From a virus, in IMG/VR virus record IMGVR_UViG_3300009079_000095, positions 1-27,886 of that record: DNA of 27,886 nt; one strand, given 5' to 3'. The translations under genes and the position numbers were made by a program. The notes beneath the pieces were generated by a model. It made no database searches, had not been told where the DNA came from, and saw only the letters and a program-made list of their open reading frames with translations. Of this stretch, positions 22,001-27,886 are shown in pieces. Position 1 is the first letter of the stretch; every line of letters begins with the position of its first letter.

Positions 22001-25000
22001 ATTTTAGCTCTTGAAGTTATATAAGATGTAATATCATAAGGGAAAATAGGATATAAAGACTCTTCTCCATTCCAACCATTTTTCACTAAATCATACAATA
22101 CTAATTTACGTTGTAAGGCTAATGGCAATTCAGAAAATTCATTCTGTAGCATTATTCTATCAGGGTGCGTATAATGTTGTTGTAATACTTGTGGATTTAG
22201 TTTTATTTTTCCAGCTTCTATAATGATACCTTGCTTGAATAAACGAGAACGTGTATAATCAGTATCTTTATTTCCAACATTGTTTGGGTCTTCCCAATAA
22301 GTATGTAGCTCATCATCTAACATTTCTGCATAATTCTTCAACTCTGTAGCTAATGGCAATAGCGCATCTTCTCCAACTGCAATTTCATCTTCATATTGGA
22401 AAATATCATTTATCTCTGATACGTCAATATTATTAACACCTAACAATCTACCATAGATAAAAGGAACAAGATATTCAGAAAAATGCTTTAACTCTCTACC
22501 ACTTAAAGCAGAAGCTGTCACTTTATCTTTTACAAGTGTAATAATATCTCTAATAGAAGGGTTTTCAATAATACTCAAACGTCTTTGATGCTTGATAAAT
22601 TCTAAAGCCATTCTCTTATAATGCTTTAATTCAGGACTATCTATAATTAATGGTTCTATTGAATTTTCAGCTAAATCAGATTTCTCTCTAAAATAAAGAG
22701 TAGAATTTTTCTTTCCTTCTTTTTTACCAACCATTTCAGCTTCACGCTTCTTGTTAGTTATTAAAGCATTTAGATCCGTTACTTGCTTCTCTAAAGCAAA
22801 TACATTTAATTCCATCTTGTTATGACCTGAAGTAATATCAGTTATGATTGAAATATCATCACTTATTTTGGATAAATAATGCATCAGTCTTAGAATAGCA
22901 AATCCATTTTCATCACTATTATAACGATTTGACTTTGGGTCTACAGTAACACTAAATTCACTTGGATTGCTATAGATCTCTAAAGAGGTATTTTCATACT
23001 TCTCTTTATATTTATAAATTATAGACTTATAACTACCAGTTTCCAAATAGTCATTCCCCATTTCATTACGTTTCTCTATGTATTCTTTTGCCATAGGGTG
23101 ATTAAATAGTAACCCTATTTTCTGAATATCAAACCCTAAGTTCACTAATATCATTGCTGAAGAAATACTATTAATGTTTAAGTTTAAAGCATCAGCGTGT
23201 CCATTCTTAGTACTATCCAATACGATATTGGCAAGAATAGTAGATAAGTGAATACGTGAATTAATACCTTTATTCTTATTTATTGGTTTGTCTGCATTCC
23301 TATCTGTAAAACCTCTCTCTACTTGTCCATCTATATTGATGTTTACTAATTTTGGTTTTTCAGTTATTTCACCTTTTGAATTTTTACCTTTAACAGTACC
23401 ATTAGATAACATTGTTTCATAGGTAGCTAATAAGTTCAAGGCTCTATGCGTATTAAAAGCGATACCAATAGTCTGTTGAGCAACTACAGAGTTGTTATAT
23501 TGCTTTGTGTAATGTTCAGTACCAAAAGGAATAACAAAGTCTGCCTCCGCTTTTATAACAGCTAACTTTTTTTCAAAAGCTTTTTGGTCTATAAGACCTC
23601 TATTTAGTTTTTCTTCTAATGCTCTTTGTTGTTTATATTGCTCTGGATTTAAAGCTTCATTATTTTCTTCTATGATAGCATCCATATTACTCTCAAAACG
23701 CAATGGTGTTTCTAAAGTTATACGCATATCTTCAGCTGTCCATTGTTCTATTAACATATCAAATGCTTTATTCCAATTTCCATATCCAGCTTCTCTAATA
23801 GTACCTTTATCCTTAGCAGCCGAAGAGTCTCCCATTCTCTCATCTATAGAACCATCTTTTCTTTTAGAGGCTTGATAAATAAATAAAGCATCTCCATCGT
23901 GGTCAGCTCCGACTAACCAACTATATTCAGCAGGAACAATAATATTTGAAGCTCCGGTATCGTGAAAACCTACCACTTCTGCAACACCTACGAAAGCTGG
24001 TCCGTTATGTGGTATTCTTGTAAGCATTACTGTTTCTCCAGGTATATAAGTACCAATACGATTTCTTTCGTTTTTTACAGGAGATGAGTAGATACCATTT
24101 TCTTCAAGCATTAAATCCATAGCTTCTGTATTTACAGTACCATTAGGATGTAATAACTTTAATCTTTTTAAGGTATTGAAATTCGTTAAAAAACCTTTTT
24201 TATTTCTATGTAATAACTTTCCTCTTGCATTATCAACACCGCCAAACTCATCATATATAGACTCTCTTGCTACAGTCTGATCTCCAGGTAATGGTTCAGG
24301 AAGTACAATTTCAAATGGAACAGTAACTTGTTTCCCATCGACAATTTTCCAACCATAAGAGTTTAGCTTTGAAGTACCATTTATATATTCTTTAGATACT
24401 TTAGGATTGTTTTTTCTTCTTACATTCCCTTGCTCATCTATAAACTGTTCTACAGCTGGATAAGTTTTATCTCTATTCGGTCTATTTATAAAACCTTCTA
24501 CATTTTTATCAGTTACAAATTTATATCCCATATCTGAAATGGTCTGTCCATAAGTACCTGTTACTTTTAGATTGTTACCATGTCTGATAATTTGAGCTCT
24601 AAATTGGTTTCCTGCGAAATCAGCAACGTGAGGTGAATAAGGTAACTCTCCATAAGTTAAAGCCGCAATAGTATAAGGGTCTGAATTTAATTTATTAGCA
24701 GCTTCTCTTATAAATCTACTGTATTTAAAATCATCATCAATTTCATAACTCGCCATTTCATCAAGAACAGCCTTTTTAAAGTTTACCCATTTCTGTTGAT
24801 TGATAAGCTCTTGTATACGCAATGCATTATTCAGTGGCGCTCCTTTCTTAGCGTGTGGTATAGACGTTAATACTTGCGTTCCGAATGTCGCTTGTGTATA
24901 ACGCTTATCCATTATCTGTTGAGGTCCAAAATTAGAACCATCTAATCCTACAAAACCACTTTCAGTATAGTATAGTTTATCTAATAAAGCTTCATATTCT

Positions 25001-27885
25001 TTTTGTACTTCAGGGTTTTTAAGTTGCTCTAAACTGAATTTAGTCTTTAAACCTAATAGTTCTTTTGTATGAAATAACCCAGCTTTTTCAGCACTTACAG
25101 GTGTTACTATTGGAATGTATTTAGGTCTATCACTATCAACACTTGTTTGAGTTCTGAAATTAGGATCATATTCTTCTCCATATTTCTTTAGATAGTCGGC
25201 TTTAAACTTCTCATTTCTATTGGTAAGAATTTTCCATATAGGGTACAGATGCTGTTGATTACCATTAGTCACAGCTTCTTCTGTAAGTACAGTGGTATAA
25301 CCTTTCATTTGAGAAGTCTGATTTGCAAACCAAGCATTCTCTTTCTCTATAGTATGTGAGTATAGCTTATAACCTTTATTGAAATCTTTATTTAAAGCTT
25401 GTATAGCATCAGCGTGTTCTGGTAAGATATATTGAATACCATCATTACTAACGATAACATTTTTCTCCCATTGCTTAAAACGCTTTCTAAAAGCAGCTTC
25501 TGTTTCCTTACCATTTTCATCTTTTAATGGTCTGGTTAATTTAAACTCATCATCCATAGGTAGCATTTCAACTCTTAATCGAGGGTCTAATGCTATTACA
25601 GGCGCTACATGTCCTTTGTTATTTTTGGTAAGTCCATCTAAAAATAAACCTGGACTCATCATTTCGTGAACATAGAATGTATTGGCTACTCTATTAAAGA
25701 TAAAGTTCTTTATTAAAGTTTCTCCTTCTTTAGTTAGTTTATTAAGGACTGTTCCATCTTTAGTTTGATAGAATGGCTGTAAACTTTTTACTTTAGATAA
25801 GCTTTCAGAATGTTCAGCAAGATATTTTATCCATTTGTCAGCATCCTTTTTAATGGCTTTTTCAAATTGAGGAAAGTTAGCACCTATTTTATTAGGTATG
25901 CCTTCCATTGCTTTTTTCTTATCCTTGTTTAAAGACTCATAAATACTAAAAATCTTATTAAGATGGGAGGCTCCTTTAGCATTGAAATTGCCATCAGCAG
26001 TAAGTATATTTTCAATACGTGGCAATCCTACTAATAAACGTCTTGATGAGTTCCCTAAAATATCCATAGAGCCTAAATAATTAGAATCTTCATTCTTGAT
26101 ACTCTCTGTAAATTGTAACAACTCATTGATAAGTTGCTGTTCAGCAGACATATCTTTATAATTTTTAGCTTTATTGAACATTTCATTCTTACTACCAAAG
26201 TCAAGAACCATTAAAGGCAACTCTCCTTTCAAATGGAAGTTGTCATAAAACGACTCTAAAAGAGGGTTAAAAGAAGATACTGTTACAGATTTATCACTAT
26301 TAGAATATTTCGTGATAAATTCTTTCTTAGCTTTACCAGTATATTCAGAGTTTTTTAAATCAACAACAATCTTATTGAATAATTTAATAGCGTGATTGCT
26401 AAACATTCTTGTGGTAACATTGTTCCCAGTAGGCCCCTTAACAACACTTGTAGAACCAAAACGTTTTCCTGTTAATAGAATAGATGATATAATTCTCTCA
26501 TTTCTATCTTTTATAGGCTTTAACTTAGTTCTCACAGTACCAGCCATCATAAATTCATCATTAGACTTGTTTCCAGTAAAAGGAATAATCTCCTGTTCAG
26601 TAGCATTTAATAATTGCTTTAAAGCTGATACAATAGGAACGTTTTTCTTATTTATAATAAGATATCCATTTCCAATTATCTTTTTAGCAATGTTTAAATC
26701 ATGACCATAGAACTTGATTATTTCAGCAGCAGCTTCTTGAACTTCTCTAGTTTCAATATCACCTCTCTCTAAAATATCAATAGCATCTTCTAATAGATTT
26801 TTCTGTTCTATAGTTTTACGAGATAATTGTTTTAATGTTCTTTTAATGATAATAGGGTCATTAGCTGATTGAGCTGTTACAGAAGTGTATTCTCCATTCT
26901 TATCAACAGTATGAATGATACCAGGTATTATTGCTGTATTTCCATATAGCAAATGCATAGTTACTAACCTCTGTAATGCATCTTGTTTAAATTCAGCATT
27001 AAGATGTTTCATAAATTCTTTTTGATGAATATCATTTGTTTGTTCTAAAACTCTGATAAAATCAATAGGTGAATCATACATATAAGCTAAATCCATTAAT
27101 CCCTCTGTAAACTTATTAAGGTTAATACCTTCAGTGTACATAGCATCAACTTTCTTAGCATTAGGATCATTTTTAACAGCTTCTATTTCAGCTGATTTTC
27201 TTTCGTTAGATACTTTATTAAATTGCTCTACAAAGTGTTTTATAACTTCTGTAGTTTTCATCATTGTGGCATTGTAATTATCATCCCACATTGTTCCTAT
27301 GTTAGTTTCTATGTCTTGATTTAATTTCTCTAACGCATCAACTTGTGAAAATTCTTCATTCGCTTCTGGTAAAGGTCTATCCCATAAATCCCAATCATCT
27401 ACAAGAGTACCCTTTTTATCCTCATCTATTTTGATAGGAGCATAAAAAGCCTCTACCATTTTTATATCTGCTTTGTTTTGCTTATTTCTTGATTTAGCTT
27501 GCTCTTCACGTAGCCTTTTCATAATATCTAAATTATCCTCTTTGGTAATTGTACTCTTTTCATTGTCAAGAGCAAATCTACCACCTACAGTAACAGGCTT
27601 TCCTTGTATCATAGATACAAAGTTATTCATGATATGGTCGTTGATATTAGTACCATCTAATTTTTCTTCAGATAATTTTTGAGCTAAATTGAAGTTGTTA
27701 TCTTCTTGCTTTTTAGCTTTATCTTTAATACGTCTCCACCAATTTTTAACTTGTGCTTGTCTTGGTAAATCTGTTCTTGGATTGAAATATTTAGAGAACT
27801 TTTTAGACATAGGTCCTTGTAAGTAATTAGCAAACAATTCATCCATAATAACAGGTTGTTCGTGCATAGGAGCTTTACGAGCCAT
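19003..27885 (-). CDS. Giant crAss-like phage virion RNA polymerase polyprotein (5' end at window edge)
   Basis: A 2960-residue frame read right to left, with an ATG at the window's edge, so the protein may extend further. At about residues 1275-1340 is a double-psi beta-barrel segment of multisubunit-type RNA polymerases: a YIPGETVMLTRIPHNGP lead (the counterpart of the beta' LHRLG region) and the metal-binding motif D1328-H-D1330-G-D1332 (ADHDGDALF). This matches the D-x-D-G-D triad of the YonO/QDE-1-like enzymes known as gp66 in phage phi14:2 and relatives, which are packaged in the virion and injected to transcribe early genes. The first ~1000 residues and the region ~1400-2300 are long and mostly helical or mixed; I cannot assign the second barrel. 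The last ~300 residues contain two hydrophobic stretches (about 2655-2680 and 2888-2907), suggesting a membrane-active ejection or portal-tunnel part. No in-frame stop interrupts the whole length. Confidence 0.8.
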   Translation of the reverse strand: MARKAPMHEQPVIMDELFANYLQGPMSKKFSKYFNPRTDLPRQAQVKNWWRRIKDKAKKQEDNNFNLAQKLSEEKLDGTNINDHIMNNFVSMIQGKPVTVGGRFALDNEKSTITKEDNLDIMKRLREEQAKSRNKQNKADIKMVEAFYAPIKIDEDKKGTLVDDWDLWDRPLPEANEEFSQVDALEKLNQDIETNIGTMWDDNYNATMMKTTEVIKHFVEQFNKVSNERKSAEIEAVKNDPNAKKVDAMYTEGINLNKFTEGLMDLAYMYDSPIDFIRVLEQTNDIHQKEFMKHLNAEFKQDALQRLVTMHLLYGNTAIIPGIIHTVDKNGEYTSVTAQSANDPIIIKRTLKQLSRKTIEQKNLLEDAIDILERGDIETREVQEAAAEIIKFYGHDLNIAKKIIGNGYLIINKKNVPIVSALKQLLNATEQEIIPFTGNKSNDEFMMAGTVRTKLKPIKDRNERIISSILLTGKRFGSTSVVKGPTGNNVTTRMFSNHAIKLFNKIVVDLKNSEYTGKAKKEFITKYSNSDKSVTVSSFNPLLESFYDNFHLKGELPLMVLDFGSKNEMFNKAKNYKDMSAEQQLINELLQFTESIKNEDSNYLGSMDILGNSSRRLLVGLPRIENILTADGNFNAKGASHLNKIFSIYESLNKDKKKAMEGIPNKIGANFPQFEKAIKKDADKWIKYLAEHSESLSKVKSLQPFYQTKDGTVLNKLTKEGETLIKNFIFNRVANTFYVHEMMSPGLFLDGLTKNNKGHVAPVIALDPRLRVEMLPMDDEFKLTRPLKDENGKETEAAFRKRFKQWEKNVIVSNDGIQYILPEHADAIQALNKDFNKGYKLYSHTIEKENAWFANQTSQMKGYTTVLTEEAVTNGNQQHLYPIWKILTNRNEKFKADYLKKYGEEYDPNFRTQTSVDSDRPKYIPIVTPVSAEKAGLFHTKELLGLKTKFSLEQLKNPEVQKEYEALLDKLYYTESGFVGLDGSNFGPQQIMDKRYTQATFGTQVLTSIPHAKKGAPLNNALRIQELINQQKWVNFKKAVLDEMASYEIDDDFKYSRFIREAANKLNSDPYTIAALTYGELPYSPHVADFAGNQFRAQIIRHGNNLKVTGTYGQTISDMGYKFVTDKNVEGFINRPNRDKTYPAVEQFIDEQGNVRRKNNPKVSKEYINGTSKLNSYGWKIVDGKQVTVPFEIVLPEPLPGDQTVARESIYDEFGGVDNARGKLLHRNKKGFLTNFNTLKRLKLLHPNGTVNTEAMDLMLEENGIYSSPVKNERNRIGTYIPGETVMLTRIPHNGPAFVGVAEVVGFHDTGASNIIVPAEYSWLVGADHDGDALFIYQASKRKDGSIDERMGDSSAAKDKGTIREAGYGNWNKAFDMLIEQWTAEDMRITLETPLRFESNMDAIIEENNEALNPEQYKQQRALEEKLNRGLIDQKAFEKKLAVIKAEADFVIPFGTEHYTKQYNNSVVAQQTIGIAFNTHRALNLLATYETMLSNGTVKGKNSKGEITEKPKLVNINIDGQVERGFTDRNADKPINKNKGINSRIHLSTILANIVLDSTKNGHADALNLNINSISSAMILVNLGFDIQKIGLLFNHPMAKEYIEKRNEMGNDYLETGSYKSIIYKYKEKYENTSLEIYSNPSEFSVTVDPKSNRYNSDENGFAILRLMHYLSKISDDISIITDITSGHNKMELNVFALEKQVTDLNALITNKKREAEMVGKKEGKKNSTLYFREKSDLAENSIEPLIIDSPELKHYKRMALEFIKHQRRLSIIENPSIRDIITLVKDKVTASALSGRELKHFSEYLVPFIYGRLLGVNNIDVSEINDIFQYEDEIAVGEDALLPLATELKNYAEMLDDELHTYWEDPNNVGNKDTDYTRSRLFKQGIIIEAGKIKLNPQVLQQHYTHPDRIMLQNEFSELPLALQRKLVLYDLVKNGWNGEESLYPIFPYDITSYITSRAKMFKENEEEFADNIIKKAYKRIRDLESLAAEENDMNYLPSVFLNKELPNLTDDPSSKSFEELYKKLGHNKAVTNRINGRENFRVNVSYISGGKRINKVIEINAIGPYVTKDDGITEYSESKAKDNDEWSAIARDLITSKTSRGFKLVGEPKLELLETSNNVPKRAHMILINDNSTDDNGGFIKDDGVVPNILSKEAIDEDAILQEEKNSKKKSSVVGRFFKDDYYNYTREDSLDQSELMNAYEYKQSLTYIQEARIWLNYLRDKKKTNSFLEKYKEGEFKKHLQDIDTEEVLKLYNTWGRYDAYAAANIMVPVMLELTQRASNEQSALTKVQEGQNDIGVIKAWFQTNNIDSTHPATQAVQRELETEFKGFMNERKKYLTRINDATENLYAEKFNYNPAKNSFIKKIQRAAVLLFKNRDDIYRILYGNIITTEYRTERGKDQKRYALLSDNILRQKLANNEITQVEYNFAKTFREITNELDPKINDDKYIGGGIPAIGMGRLESFGRKGLLGVLINSRPIDEAIGDVELEFEGQLMRFKHIEDIFRQDKKSSWKTNKEYIQLRNKAKKLFKVKKNEDGSMFKHEDVFNHTILGDGMVNNFANGGWINADHMASLDLNKALSDFTHTQLFITGNKNFKGFKALQATVDGLLLHNKMKGFVNQNKFVRKVYKEYFLKAKKLQKDSSGDRVIDAIVRGNLLYIMGWKLLAVGKGMYTIGNVVVGKYNNIKNQGGKAWLMGESRFWGKHKKAMGILKTINFTDANFYDDVNLQSSSGLDSIFTDIALWPMMASEKWIQGVHFLGMLSKEQYDKFDENGNYKVGETEITAQELTKMENEVKNSHGKGYTPTDQRLIQRYSWGRAIMQFSRFIPTMVYDKFAKEDVNIYGEKHIGSLTAVWEMIAKFTGGEIPIGQLGAYRAGLEPQIRARFDAGLKGLAMISVAIIAGETMNLGVARELTGDANYLVNTSKLEFKAMPSSVRTILNMLSGLAPTSDAVAMEGKGL

Positions 27886-27886
27886 A

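Noticed and set aside
1-27886. tRNA genes, CRISPR arrays, insertion sequences, integrase or attachment sites
   Set aside because: No regularly spaced repeats, transposase motifs, integrase motifs or convincing cloverleaf were seen by eye; a tRNA search program would be needed to exclude tRNAs fully.

Overview
The window looks like part of a crAss-like phage (Crassvirales-type podovirus) infecting a member of the Bacteroidota. Three kinds of evidence point this way. First, a giant open reading frame on the minus strand (2960 residues within the window) carries a D-x-D-G-D catalytic motif of the kind found in the virion-packaged RNA polymerases of crAss-like phages (Cellulophaga phage phi14:2 gp66 and relatives). 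Second, a compact replication block on the opposite strand encodes a DnaB-type helicase, an HU/IHF-like protein, an SSB with an acidic tail, a FEN-type 5'-3' exonuclease, a probable PD-(D/E)XK nuclease and a NinB-like protein. Third, translation starts lack Shine-Dalgarno sequences and lie in A-rich contexts (often stop-AATTATG), and one exact TAnnTTTG promoter element is present, both typical of Bacteroidota. A PcfK/PcfJ gene pair, otherwise known from Bacteroidota conjugative elements, also fits. The sequence is strongly AT-rich throughout. TAA, TAG and TGA all end genes, so the window shows no sign of the stop-codon reassignment seen in some crAss-like phages.

Layout: positions 2-2297 hold six tightly coupled small genes of unknown function, closed by a clear hairpin terminator (2302-2335). 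Positions 2359-9048 hold a long run of small, mostly unrecognised genes that begins with a nucleotidyltransferase-fold protein; it also contains a winged-helix protein, a four-cysteine zinc-ribbon protein and, at its end, PcfK. PcfJ (9048-10382) and the DnaB-like helicase (10386-11750) follow, and then a noncoding stretch (11751-11918) with two hairpins and a promoter element. The second replication operon (11919-13485) encodes HU/IHF-like, unknown and SSB proteins, and ends in a large two-armed stem-loop (13495-13557). The third block (13576-19008) encodes a small membrane protein, the exonuclease, a coiled-coil protein, the probable PD-(D/E)XK nuclease, a membrane-anchored CAP-domain protein, a NinB-like protein and several small unknowns. 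It runs head-on into the giant minus-strand gene, and the two 3' ends overlap by six bases.

How the parts fit (inference): in phi14:2-like phages the giant RNA polymerase is packaged, injected with the DNA, and transcribes early genes. The plus-strand block here would be that early/replication region, and the minus-strand gene belongs to the late virion module, which continues beyond the right edge. Plus-strand genes are packed with stop/start overlaps (13 TAATG and 10 ATGA junctions), so most expression is probably from long polycistronic messages with coupled translation. Five short genes (47-56 aa) filling apparent gaps were recovered by reading the sequence directly (1043-1186, 4113-4283, 7700-7870, 8054-8221, 17323-17469). 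No DNA polymerase, primase, tRNA, integrase, CRISPR array or insertion sequence was seen in this window.
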